From Pleurobrachia bachei (lineage: Eukaryota > Ctenophora > Tentaculata > Cydippida > Pleurobrachiidae), in the NCBI GenBank assembly GCA_000695325.1, contig AVPN01001284.1, forward strand, positions 1 to 25,080: a DNA stretch of 25,080 bases, given 5' to 3'. Shown piece by piece: positions 21,551 through 25,080 of this stretch; positions within the stretch are counted from its first letter, which is position 1, and each line of letters starts with the position of its first letter. The notes under the pieces were generated by a model that did no database searches, was not told where the DNA came from, and was given only the letters and a program-made list of their open reading frames with translations. The translations under genes were made by a program, and so were the position numbers.

Positions 21551-22654
21551 ACATACATTAGTAGAGAAAGAGTGCTATTACCAGGCCTCAATAACGAGAA
21601 AACATTATTGATCGTTTTACCATTTTTCTCTCTCATTCTCAATAGGTTATCTCTCCTTTTCTATCTCTCTCTTTGTCTATCTAACAAACTCTTCTCCGCT
21701 TCATGTTGTCCTGAGAAAATCAAAGCGTTAAATTTTTGAAGATTTTCTGCGTACGACTTTATTTCCGAGTCGACAAGTCTATTTTTAAACTTAAAAGAAG
21801 TTAATGATCAATTAATCGTGAGTTATACTTACCTACAATAGACTTGAACTACATAATGCGGTAATTCATCTAGTAATTGAAGTACCGTCCTAATAATAAT
21901 CAAGTAACATTAAACTCGTCTGCTAATATTGGTAGTACACATACTATGTAATTATAGTAGAGACCATATATATGGCATATGTCCGAATGTATTACAACTA
22001 GGTATCTACTAACCAGTAACCAATGCTAATATCATCCCAATATCCAATCACAATATCGTGGAGGTGCAGGGTAAACTAATATCAAATTATCCCGCTCAGG
22101 TGTTAGAAGGGTACAATGAGAAGATGGAAGAGATAAACGAGATAAGAAGTTCTGCAGCTGATAAAGAGATCAAGATAAAGGATGCTGAAGGGAGGATAGA
22201 GTCGCTGGTGCAGGAAGTTGAGTCTGCTGCCAAAACTGCACAGAACAACACTGAGGCCACCAACATGTGAGTGACTTTTCTACCCCTTCTATTGTAGGGG
22301 GGGGGGTAATATCACAGATACCAGACAGATACGAGACAATCATAGTATAGCAGGACAACTCAGTTGTATTGATGGACAGATCGCTGTTCCTCCAGTTATA
22401 ATTAGTGGTTTCTAGAATGAACTCTAACGTAATGATGATAATACTGAATTCTAATATCATCCTCCCCCCTCCATAGATTGAATGAATTCTATAATAACAT
22501 CCTCCCCCATGTATACAGATTGAAGAGGAACATTAAGAAGATGAAGAAGCATCTGAAGGCAGAATATGAAAAAGAGGCTGAATTGATGAAGCAACTTGCT
22601 GAACAGTCTGCCATCGCTCAAACCCTTGAGTTGGACCTACAGGCACAGAAAAAT
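117..22654 (+). CDS. Giant multi-exon coiled-coil protein (centrosomal/ciliary-rootlet type), both ends missing
   Basis: I resolved these exons by matching reading phase across GT-AG introns: 117-310, 456-584, 724-808, 1011-1127, 1303-1511, 1702-1878, 2031-2267, 2410-2505, 2679-2926, 3116-3224, 3387-3431, 3668-3825, 3961-4340, 4779-4858, 5108-5219, 6454-6586, 6870-6933, 7228-7362, 7638-7741, 10810-10918, 11706-11810, 11997-12196, 12574-12703, 12852-12999, 13301-13615, 14082-14224, 14639-14696, 15243-15371, 16082-16194, 16366-16511, 16943-17079, 17495-17651, 18367-18503, 18773-18942, 22100-22266, 22519-22654 (or from 22477). They join into one open frame of 1,770 codons. The first exon opens in phase 1 and the last ends at a strong GTAAGT, so the gene continues both ways. 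The product is mostly long alpha-helical coiled coil with heptad-like spacing and no catalytic motif. Coiled coils of this length are typical of centriole, rootlet, Golgi or motor-tail proteins; centriolin, rootletin or CEP250 are my best guesses by architecture only. The exon structure is well supported; the family name is not. Confidence 0.87.
2581..2634. repeat. 54-bp near-perfect palindrome
   Basis: Arms of 26 nt (TGCCTGACGGGTGACAGAAC and on) pair with two mismatches across a 2-nt centre. It would form a strong RNA hairpin in the intron between exons 8 and 9. Confidence 0.85.
2679..3825 (+). CDS. Large gene, exons 9-12: Arg/Ser/Pro-rich linker
   Basis: Exons 2679-2926, 3116-3224, 3387-3431 and 3668-3825 break the coiled coil. 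Exon 9 is rich in SPR/RSR/TPR tripeptides (for example FRSPRSRSRIRSPERD), which look like proline-directed and basophilic kinase sites. Exon 10 carries a QQQ run, then PPPPP. Exon 12 starts YCPELIKLLEGLIQDKL, a short helix, and returns to SP/TP-rich sequence. Centrosomal scaffolds often have disordered, phosphorylated linkers of this kind between rods; that role is inferred. Exon 11 (45 nt) is the smallest in the gene and phase 0 at both ends, so skipping it would keep the frame. Confidence 0.82.
3245..3260. promoter_or_regulatory. Consensus RFX X-box palindrome
   Basis: GGTTGCCATGGTAACC is a perfect 16-bp palindrome containing GTTGCC-AT-GGTAAC, which fits the RFX consensus GTNRCC(0-3N)RGYAAC. 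It lies 21 bp past exon 10 of the large gene. RFX factors drive ciliary genes in animals; activity at this intronic position is inferred. Confidence 0.5.
3270..3347. repeat. (GA)n microsatellite
   Basis: A GA-rich tract with a long uninterrupted GA run lies in the intron before exon 11. Other short CT runs occur at 2387-2402 and 4424-4448. Confidence 0.9.
3961..4340 (+). CDS. Large gene, exon 13: Gly/His stretch followed by highly charged helix
   Basis: This is the longest exon (380 nt, phase 2 in, phase 1 out). It encodes a low-complexity segment with Gly, Thr, a THHHQPPP patch and QQQ, then a segment built of repeats such as LLRDRDLLRDRDLVRD that passes into E/R-dominated sequence. The alternating opposite charges at i and i+3/i+4 with few hydrophobic a/d positions suggest a stable single alpha helix or an ER/K-type rod rather than a true coiled coil. 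It ends in VTPIY before the splice. The donor is GTGAGA. Confidence 0.83.
4779..7741 (+). CDS. Large gene, exons 14-19: second coiled-coil segment before the first nested gene
   Basis: Exons 4779-4858, 5108-5219, 6454-6586, 6870-6933, 7228-7362 and 7638-7741 encode about 210 residues. Exon 15 opens with a Ser-rich turn and returns to helix. Exon 17 carries a cysteine cluster (QQCCTNCKD), a possible zinc or disulfide patch that is unusual in this otherwise Cys-poor rod. Exons 18-19 are again E/L/Q-rich helix. The intron between exons 15 and 16 is 1.2 kb. Exon 19 ends in phase 2 at GTGAGC and joins in frame either to 10810 or to a possible alternative last exon at 7806. Confidence 0.83.
4901..5100. 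repeat. Degenerate 60-bp tandem repeat
   Basis: A 60-bp unit starting ATACTTTTGTCTACTTTTGT and containing GATAAGCGTG, CAGAGGTG and CGAAACTG is repeated at 4961, and partial copies of the CTACTTTTG core run to 5099, just before the exon-15 acceptor. The array seems to supply that acceptor's pyrimidine-rich tract. It also creates chance open frames. Confidence 0.8.
5458..5471. promoter_or_regulatory. Second consensus RFX X-box
   Basis: GTTACCATAGCAAC fits GTNRCC-N2-RGYAAC exactly. It lies in the 1.2-kb intron between exons 15 and 16. A near match (GTATCCATGGCAAC, one mismatch) follows at about 5707-5720. Confidence 0.45.
5970..6029. mobile_element. 42-bp palindromic insertion with 9-bp target duplication
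   Basis: A hairpin (arms TGTTGAATAAGGGG and CCCCTTACTCAACAA) at 5979-6020 is flanked on both sides by CTTGTGGCT (5970-5978, 6021-6029), which reads as a 9-bp target-site duplication. Related palindromes occur at 7574-7598 and 20108-20141. Confidence 0.6.
7574..7598. repeat. Short palindrome of the TTGAGTAAGGGG family
   Basis: CTTGAGTAAGGGGTTACTCA and the following ACAA form a compact hairpin resembling one arm pair of the element at 5979. It lies 40 bp upstream of the exon-19 acceptor. Confidence 0.6.
7806..7863 (+). CDS. Possible alternative last exon of the large gene
   Basis: After the phase-2 donor at 7742, a TCCAG acceptor (7801-7805) opens a frame of 18 residues (SSNSLSRDPAKISAPPSFK including the split codon) ending in TAA at 7861-7863. 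The tail is Ser/Pro/basic with no coiled-coil character, as expected for a terminus. The intron would be only 64 nt, shorter than any other in this gene, which counts against it. A poly(A) hexamer overlaps the stop. Splicing here would give a protein truncated before the whole second half of the rod. Confidence 0.4.
7859..7864 (+). terminator. Candidate intronic poly(A) signal AATAAA
   Basis: AATAAA overlaps the TAA stop of the possible alternative last exon. A GT-rich stretch (TTGTTGTGTGTTCG, about 7891-7904) follows some 30 nt later, the usual position of a downstream processing element. It lies just before the antisense nested gene's 3' end. Confidence 0.4.
8067..8072 (-). terminator. Poly(A) signal of the nested 298-residue gene
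   Basis: On the minus strand the last codons read GAA TAA AG, so AATAAA overlaps the stop codon. A TTTTGTGACATTT stretch follows about 50 nt downstream. The 3' UTR would be very short. Confidence 0.5.
8068..9890 (-). CDS. Nested antisense gene, 298-residue protein of unknown family, complete
   Basis: Five minus-strand exons fit one frame: 9890-9769 (ATG at 9890), 9484-9295, 9228-9014, 8601-8502 and 8337-8068 (TAA at 8070-8068). Phases are 2, 0, 2, 0; donors are GTGAGT, GTATGT, GTACGT and GTAAGT. The total is 897 nt. I do not recognise the protein. It has no signal peptide, no obvious membrane segment and no coiled coil. Residues 42-104 are acidic and Ser-rich (RSQSCSSLDS, then an EDEDSS patch), likely disordered. 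The remainder alternates hydrophobic and polar residues as in a beta-rich fold, with conserved-looking stretches RRPFCPYTVDFKLKFP near the N-terminus and IFFGDNSDWRDISKNHTW near the C-terminus. It sits wholly inside one intron of the large gene, opposite strand. The gene model is well supported; the function is unknown. Confidence 0.8.
8769..9006. repeat. Foldback (long inverted-repeat) element, about 238 bp
   Basis: Two arms of about 110 bp are inverted copies with roughly ten mismatches. Both begin GTCAAATTTTTTAACC at the outer ends (8774 onward, and back from 9001), and both contain CTTTTTGACCTTATTTCAAAC. The spacer is about 20 bp. No coding capacity and no clear target duplication are visible. 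It lies in the last-but-one-but-one intron of the nested gene, its edge only a few bases from the exon-3 donor at 9013. It could be a MITE or foldback transposon. Confidence 0.85.
9452..9633. repeat. 39-bp direct duplication flanking a G-rich spacer
   Basis: An identical 39-bp block occurs at 9452-9490 and 9595-9633 (it contains ACACGACTGGGATCTGATAC). The first copy includes the start of nested-gene exon 2 and its CCCCAG acceptor; the second copy is a duplicated acceptor and exon start 143 bp upstream in the sense of that gene. The spacer is G-rich (GGGAGGGAGAG-type runs), so the nested gene's transcript has a C/T-rich tract here; the plus strand could form G-quadruplexes. Confidence 0.8.
9891..10809. 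other. Upstream region of the nested 298-residue gene
   Basis: No exon seen on either strand. It holds the TGACGT cluster, repeated GCRAAAGT words, and a near palindrome GTATATAACAGTGTTATAC at 10235-10253. It probably contains the nested gene's promoter. Confidence 0.5.
10445..10570. promoter_or_regulatory. Cluster of four TGACGT (CRE/ATF-type) sites
   Basis: TGACGT occurs at 10445, 10470 (as TGACGTAA), 10532 and 10565, within 126 bp, 550-680 bp upstream of the nested 298-residue gene's ATG. It may be part of that gene's promoter; binding is not shown. Confidence 0.4.
10810..12999 (+). CDS. Large gene, exons 20-24: coiled coil after the first nested gene
   Basis: Exons 10810-10918, 11706-11810, 11997-12196, 12574-12703 and 12852-12999 encode about 230 residues. 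Exon 20 starts in phase 2 and matches exon 19 exactly, giving ...IAESER-HITGERKTLDG. There is no ATG in frame upstream of 10810, so this is an internal exon and not the start of a separate gene. The sequence is regular helix rich in E, K, L, Q and R. The exon-22 donor must be at 12197, because reading on meets an in-frame TAG. Confidence 0.85.
10919..11705 (+). other. 0.8-kb intron 20 of the large gene
   Basis: No coding potential seen. It includes a 13-nt C run near 11397-11408 and short GA tracts. Confidence 0.6.
12197..12573 (+). other. Intron 22 of the large gene
   Basis: I see nothing notable in it. Confidence 0.6.
13301..14696 (+). CDS. Large gene, exons 25-27: coiled coil with a minisatellite at a splice acceptor
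   Basis: Exon 25 (13301-13615) is the second longest and pure coiled coil. Exon 26 (14082-14224) ends in two near-identical heptads (VKHLKTE), the second of which falls past the chosen donor GTAAAA at 14225. Exon 27 (14639-14696) is short (58 nt) and follows an acceptor inside a tandem repeat; only the last repeat's CAG joins in frame at phase 0 to exon 26 and at phase 1 to exon 28. Exon 26's end is therefore somewhat uncertain: an extension to 14264 would end in phase 1 and could not join exon 27. Confidence 0.75.
13616..14081 (+). other. Intron 25 of the large gene
   Basis: It contains a G/C-rich hairpin (GGGGGTAGA and TCTACCCCC, about 13643-13671) 28 bp after the donor; otherwise nothing was seen. 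Confidence 0.6.
14401..14647. repeat. Minisatellite with 84-bp higher-order unit ending in the exon-27 acceptor
   Basis: Monomers of 19, 21 and 25 bp (ATCAAATCATTTCCAACAG and variants) are arranged as an 84-bp higher-order unit repeated nearly three times. Every monomer ends in TTTCCAACAG, a passable splice acceptor. Exon 27 begins inside the last monomer. Confidence 0.88.
14697..15242 (+). other. Intron 27 of the large gene
   Basis: No exon, repeat or motif that I can support. Confidence 0.6.
15243..18942 (+). CDS. Large gene, exons 28-34: coiled coil up to the second nested gene
   Basis: Exons 15243-15371, 16082-16194, 16366-16511, 16943-17079, 17495-17651, 18367-18503 and 18773-18942 encode about 330 residues of uninterrupted helix. 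All junction phases agree (1, 0, 2, 1, 2, 1, 0). Exon 33 is Cys- and Gln-enriched (QCQRQHKQE, KCDTELQKCK). Exon 28 has a weak donor, GTAGAG. The composition (E, K, A, L, Q) is uniform, as in rod domains of rootletin- or centriolin-like proteins. Confidence 0.85.
15838..15925. repeat. (CT)n microsatellite
   Basis: A long CT run, then interrupted CT-rich sequence, in the intron between exons 28 and 29. Serine/leucine open frames across it are artefacts. Confidence 0.9.
16218..16293. mobile_element. 76-bp pogo-like MITE with TA target duplication
   Basis: The ends read CAGTAAACCCCGGTTTACC and, inverted, CAGTCAGAACCCGATTTA, flanked by TA on both sides. CAGT-type ends with TA duplications are typical of pogo/Tigger and other Tc1-mariner relatives. 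There is no transposase; it is a non-autonomous copy in the intron between exons 29 and 30. Confidence 0.6.
16512..16942 (+). other. Intron 30 of the large gene
   Basis: Apart from the direct repeat at 16539-16608, nothing was seen. Confidence 0.6.
16539..16608. repeat. 23-bp direct repeat and TTAGTAAC short tandem
   Basis: TAGTTGACATGGTTGCTTAG and TAGTTGCCATGGTTGCTTAG (each followed by TAA) flank three copies of CTTAGTAA in the intron after exon 30. Confidence 0.75.
17080..17494 (+). other. Intron 31 of the large gene
   Basis: GA-rich sequence follows the donor. The open frame running on from the exon is intron read-through, not coding. Confidence 0.6.
17652..18366 (+). other. Intron 32 of the large gene
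   Basis: No exon seen. AAATGTCTGGGTATAG occurs twice (17662 and 17722) near the donor, and AAAGCACGT twice near 18110-18150. Confidence 0.6.
18989..19067. repeat. 79-bp inverted-repeat element
   Basis: The ends ATTTTGACGCTTATA and (inverted) ATTTTGACGCCTATA form 15-bp arms with one mismatch. An extra TATAGGCGCCAAAAT inside repeats the right arm. It starts 47 bp after exon 34's donor. Confidence 0.7.
19409..19472. repeat. Tandem duplication of the EF-hand gene's last codons and stop
   Basis: A block of about 31 bp (TGCCAAAAA, then AGACC, then TTTTAGTAGCTATCATT) occurs twice in a row. The copy nearer the gene holds the real stop codon (TAA at 19460-19458 on the minus strand); the other would lie in the 3' UTR. 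Confidence 0.75.
19458..21249 (-). CDS. Nested antisense EF-hand (calmodulin-like) protein with basic N-terminal extension, complete
   Basis: Minus-strand exons are 21249-21025 (ATG at 21249), 20695-20587, 20401-20280, 20036-19932 and 19571-19458 (TAA at 19460-19458), 675 nt in all, 224 residues. Residues 1-75 are Lys/Arg/Ser/Pro-rich, starting MFKKWKVAGGGKSK. Then come four EF hands: loop 1 DRNNDGTISLQE (87-98), loop 2 DKDKDGVLSKAE (123-134), loop 3 DTDGNGFISEKE (161-172); all three keep D at 1, D/N at 3 and 5, G at 6 and E at 12. Loop 4 is degenerate (ITGNQEATSSSI) and should not bind calcium. The layout is that of calmodulin/troponin C, so it is probably a calcium sensor; a basic extension may contact membranes or partners. 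It lies wholly in one intron of the large gene. The exon-3 donor is repeated three times, 36 bp apart. The start codon choice is uncertain because the frame is open upstream past an AG at about 21268. Confidence 0.87.
19585..19652. repeat. 30-bp tandem repeat with CACGTG sites
   Basis: The unit TCACGTGATACTTGGAGTCA plus AGACATG is present about 2.3 times, just upstream (in the nested gene's sense) of the last acceptor of the EF-hand gene. Two units carry an intact CACGTG E-box; the third has CATGTG. Confidence 0.75.
20108..20141. repeat. Short palindrome of the TTGAGTAAGGGG family
   Basis: TTGTTCAGTAAGGGG, a 4-nt loop, then CCCCTTACTCAAGAA. GGCTACT occurs on both sides (20092 and 20143), but not at the exact edges, so a target duplication is doubtful. 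It is in an intron of the EF-hand gene. Confidence 0.6.
20205..20312 (-). repeat. 36-bp minisatellite (three units) spanning a splice donor
   Basis: Three copies of a 36-bp unit code in frame for QHNPVVTPLDQV in the EF-hand gene, between hands 2 and 3. Each unit ends GATCAG followed by GTAC, so donors exist after 20280, 20244 and 20208. Using the second or third would add 12 or 24 residues to the central linker. Reading past the third gives a short LLELLEL tail and a stop near 20181. Confidence 0.85.
20945..20987. repeat. GC-rich palindrome
   Basis: Arms GGTAAATCGGGGCCCGACTGC and GGTAAGTCGGGGCCCAACTGC (inverted) differ at two positions with a 1-nt centre. It lies in the first intron of the EF-hand gene, 38 bp downstream of that gene's exon-1 donor. 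Confidence 0.75.
21297..21345. repeat. 10-bp tandem repeat (GTTCACATGA) upstream of the EF-hand gene
   Basis: About five copies of the decamer lie 50-100 bp upstream of the ATG at 21249 on the minus strand, either in the 5' UTR or the promoter. One helical turn per unit would place any bound factor on one DNA face. Confidence 0.75.
21497..21551. repeat. (CT)n microsatellite
   Basis: A CT run with a single interruption, upstream of the EF-hand gene's start. Confidence 0.9.
22100..22654 (+). CDS. Large gene, exons 35-36: last coiled-coil exons in the window
   Basis: Exon 35 (22100-22266) continues in phase 0 from 18942 and ends in phase 2 (AC AT then GTGAGT). Exon 36 begins at 22519 (after TATACAG) or at 22477 (after CCATAG); both keep the frame and differ by 14 residues (LNEFYNNILPHVYR). 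It runs to 22654 at GTAAGT. The product is regular helix (KKMKKHLKAEYEKEAELMKQ). The next exon was not found with confidence before the window end. Confidence 0.83.
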
Positions 22655-23237
22655 GTAAGTTACTCCTAAGTAACTTTTCTTTAGGTTGATTTTTTCCTTG
22701 ATTGTTTCCATTTTGGAGTGCACCGAAAAAGCTGCGGCACGTCCTCCAATCCGCCGCAGTAAGCCCCCCTCCCAATCCCCATGCAATGTAACTTGAGGCT
22801 CGGACCCTCCAGGGACATCGAGTAAGACACATGGTCATGGTTGACCAGCTGTGCCCTATATATTCTTGAACACATTTAGATGTTAACTGGGTAACCGGGG
22901 AAGGTGTCAAGAACTAAGAAGGAGGGAGTAAACCACGTAATTAGGCAAAAGTTGTTGGAGTTTTGTAAAATAATTTTAGGTTCTCAATATACAGAAAAAT
23001 AATATCCCATTGCAAACAGCATTTATTCACTTTCAGTCTATGATAAGGATAGATGTGTTGAGCAAGGGTCTTCCATCCTTCAATAATGATAAATATCTTT
23101 TCGAAAGTGAGACAGAAAATAGTTTTCAAGTTTTCTTTTTCTATCTCACTTCCAATAATTATTCATTACAGTTCAATCCATTTGTTATCTTGGTATTTCA
23201 CATGCAACATCCTCCGTTCTCTCCAATATTGGTCATA
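22655..23237. other. Gap between the large gene's last visible exon and the OST-alpha-like stop
   Basis: No well-supported exon. It carries the minus-strand AATAAA at 23022-23027 and weak candidate plus-strand exons that I did not accept. Confidence 0.5.
23022..23027 (-). terminator. Candidate poly(A) signal of the OST-alpha-like gene
   Basis: AATAAA on the minus strand lies about 210 nt past the stop codon, a normal 3' UTR length. Confidence 0.45.
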
Positions 23238-24655
23238 TCACTCCACCACAACCACTGCAGTCTCCACCAATATCTCCTCCCCCTCATCACCCTCCCCACT
23301 ACTACTGCTCCCTTCCTCCAGACTACTCATTTCCTCCTCAATAAGCTCCATAGATGAGGGGTAGTCAGCCAGACTGTAGTACCGTATCACATGGGGGAAC
23401 ACACAGGCTGCCTCTAGCAGGACCAAGAAGTAACACCAAATGTGGACACGTAGCTCGGTACTGACTGGACCATACGATAGATCAACCTGGAAAATGTCAT
23501 TGTTTCAATACATATACTGTAGAGCGGTTTAAAACTTGAGAGTATATCATTGGAATTGGTGCATCCCAAGTCTGAGTGAGATAATCTCACTCAGACGTGG
23601 ACTGTGCCAATTACAGTTTACAAATTGGTTCATATTAGGTAATTTGAATTCTCAAGGCAAGAAGGGGGTGCTGTATATGCTTTCGAATGCACTCATTCAT
23701 ATACATGAACTCAAATAAAATTCACTACATATCATGAGATCTGATCAGGATTAAAAATATTTAACCAAACCACGACCGTCGACAGGAGATCTATCCGCTG
23801 TATATTTCCCCTTCAACTGTTGATCAGTAGGGCATGTATGATACTTTGTATAAAGATATGGGTAGCACTTGGCCTGACCCTATTTTCAGAGCATTTGCCT
23901 GTCAGAAAGATATAACAAAAATGCACTCATTCAGATTTGCATGCGTACCTTGTCGAAGACCTTTTTTAGAACGAAGGTAGTAAGGAATTCCTGAAACTTG
24001 ACCACCGTCACGAACACCTTCCAGAGTACAAACTTCCAGAAGATTGAATACCGAGCTAGATGTTGTTCCGCAGTGTGGTAGATACCTAGGGAAGTGGGGT
24101 TTAGTGGGGGAGAGAGAGAGAGGCAGTATTTGGGTTTAGCAGGATGGAGAAAGAAAGACAGGGACAGGGACAGAGAGCGACGGGAAAGAAGGAGTTAGAT
24201 TGTTAATTTAAACTGACCTCCTAGACCGTAGACAGCTAGGAGTAGTGAGATAAGAACGATGATGTGGAAGTAATGGTGGTAGGTCTCCTCGAATAGAACA
24301 GCAGGGTATTCATGACTTGCATCCAGACCTGACCAGGGAGTTTGATAAGAATTCGGTTGACATGGGCGTCAACCGTTGTTGTGAGTTATAGTTTGGTCAG
24401 TTACTAATTTTAAAAGGATATCACGTCCGGGAAAGGGTACATGCCAGCTGTAGCTTAAGTTCTCTCTCTCACCTATAAGAAGATCAATGTATCCCAGAAC
24501 CAGCTGTACAACCACTAGTTGCAGTATCAGTATCTCGTTCAGCACAAAGAATTTTCTTGTGAACTTGATGTGAGGTAGACACACAAGACAGCAAAGTGGT
24601 GGGCTGTTTAGTGCTACGTAGTTCCCTTTTAGATGTTGCTTAGTTCGCTTCTTGC
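23238..24655 (-). CDS. OST-alpha/TMEM184-family (Solute_trans_a) membrane protein, C-terminal part
   Basis: Minus-strand exons 24655-24473, 24328-24218, 24085-23949 and 23486-23238 (TGA at 23240-23238) form one frame of 225 residues; the first opens in phase 1, so 5' exons lie beyond the window. Four membrane segments are visible: FFVLNEILILQLVVVQLVLG, YFHIIVLISLLLAVYGLGG, the FWKFVLWKVFVTVV region and HIWCYFLVLLEAACVFPHVI. The Gly-Lys run followed by a cysteine cluster (PPLCCLVCLP) before the first of these, and HTAEQHLARYSIFWKF, align by eye with human OST-alpha (SLC51A) positions around its CCCCCPCC motif and RLHLGEQNMGAKFALF. OST-alpha exports bile acids and steroids with OST-beta; TMEM184 proteins are relatives and I cannot separate the two. 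The tail is a long acidic, Ser-rich stretch (SSMELIEEEMSS and on) absent from human OST-alpha as I recall it. Confidence 0.8.
23487..23948 (-). other. Intron of the OST-alpha-like gene
   Basis: It contains the 59-bp palindrome; nothing else supported. Confidence 0.6.
23554..23612. repeat. 59-bp imperfect palindrome
   Basis: Arms of about 29 nt begin AATTGGTGCATCCC and AATTGGCACAGTCC and share GTCTGAGTGAGAT at the centre. It lies in the last intron of the OST-alpha-like gene. Confidence 0.75.
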
Positions 24656-25080
24656 CTGCAGGGTAACACAATTCGAGAATGATAATGAATTTGTTTCCTG
24701 GTTTTTAGTGCATAAACAGTCGAATATTCTAAGGGAAAGTATTTCTGTCTCTTAAAACATTCTGTTAGAAAACGCCCGATGATTGAAGAAATATATTCCA
24801 GAAACAGGAAACACTTTTTGCTAACTTTGTAGCTGTTTGAATCCAAAAGAAAGGTAGCTTTTGCATTTTCGACCTTACAACATCCTCCTTACATGACAGG
24901 GAGGATATTATATCTCACGCCTTGTCGCCTTGTTAAATATTTTCATGATTGCCACTCCACACTACTTAGCTTTCCTTCCCCACAAATACCGTGTGAAGCA
25001 TAAAAAGGTTGAAGCTATGCCACCCTCTAGACGGTAGTATGGAAGTTAAGGTCGTGCGCACTTTTTGGCGCCAAATTGGC
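24656..25080. other. Intronic sequence upstream of the first visible OST-alpha-like exon
   Basis: No exon resembling the N-terminal membrane segments of this family is visible on the minus strand, so the remaining exons should lie beyond the window. Confidence 0.55.

Larger units (their letters stand above)
21250..22099. other. Region between the EF-hand gene start and exon 35
   Basis: No coding sequence seen. It presumably holds the EF-hand gene's promoter and 5' UTR on the minus strand, with the decamer and CT repeats noted separately. Confidence 0.55.

Noticed and set aside
22813-22869. Possible last exon of the large gene (phase 0 after CCTCCAG, 18 codons then TGA)
   Set aside because: The sequence has no coiled-coil or conserved character and there is no poly(A) hexamer nearby; kept only as a remote option.
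23010-23357. Plus-strand open frames of about 90-115 codons
   Set aside because: Low-complexity translation overlapping the well-supported last exon of the OST-alpha-like gene on the other strand.
24640-24846. 68-codon minus-strand frame as the N-terminal part of the OST-alpha-like gene
   Set aside because: It lacks membrane segments and shares no likeness with the family; the real exon begins at 24655 after CTGCAG.
1-25080. Virus-like elements, LINE/SINE copies, tRNA genes, CRISPR arrays or toxin genes
   Set aside because: I looked for reverse transcriptase, integrase or capsid-like frames, tRNA cloverleaf boxes and spaced repeats on both strands and found none that I could support.

Overview
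The window looks like nuclear DNA from an animal, most likely a non-vertebrate with a compact, intron-dense genome. It carries many short exons (about 45-380 nt) separated by GT-AG introns that are mostly 130-800 nt, and the introns hold CT/GA microsatellites and small palindromic elements. A sponge, ctenophore, placozoan or cnidarian would all fit; I cannot place it to phylum from the sequence. I saw no bacterial-style operons, viral genes, retroelement fossils, CRISPR arrays or RNA genes.

The backbone is one very large plus-strand gene covering roughly 117-22654. I resolve 36 phase-compatible exons encoding about 1,770 residues, with both ends of the gene missing. The product is almost entirely Glu/Lys/Gln/Arg/Leu-rich coiled coil, broken by an Arg/Ser/Pro-rich linker (2679-3825) and a strongly charged helix (3961-4340). 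This is the architecture of large centrosomal or ciliary-root proteins such as centriolin, rootletin or CEP250, but I cannot name an orthologue. Two consensus RFX 'X-box' sites lie in its introns, which fits a ciliary/centriolar role but does not prove it.

Two complete genes lie inside its long introns on the opposite strand. In the 3.1 kb intron 7742-10809 sits a five-exon gene (9890 down to 8068) for a 298-residue protein I do not recognise. In the 3.2 kb intron 18943-22099 sits a five-exon gene (21249 down to 19458) for a 224-residue calmodulin-like protein with a 75-residue basic N-terminal extension, three good EF-hand loops and a degenerate fourth. A third minus-strand gene (24655 down to 23238, 5' end outside the window) encodes the C-terminal part of an OST-alpha/TMEM184-type multipass membrane protein. 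It is either nested in the next intron of the large gene or its convergent neighbour.

The most interesting structures are RNA-processing ones. A possible alternative last exon of the large gene (7806-7863) has a stop codon overlapping AATAAA, and it faces the nested gene's own stop, which also overlaps AATAAA about 200 bp away. Minisatellites have multiplied splice sites: three in-frame donors 36 bp apart in the EF-hand gene, and a dozen look-alike acceptors before exon 27 of the large gene. A tandem acceptor pair 42 nt apart adds or drops 14 residues in exon 36. Introns also hold about ten foldback elements, including one 42-bp palindrome with a 9-bp target duplication and one pogo-like 76-bp MITE.
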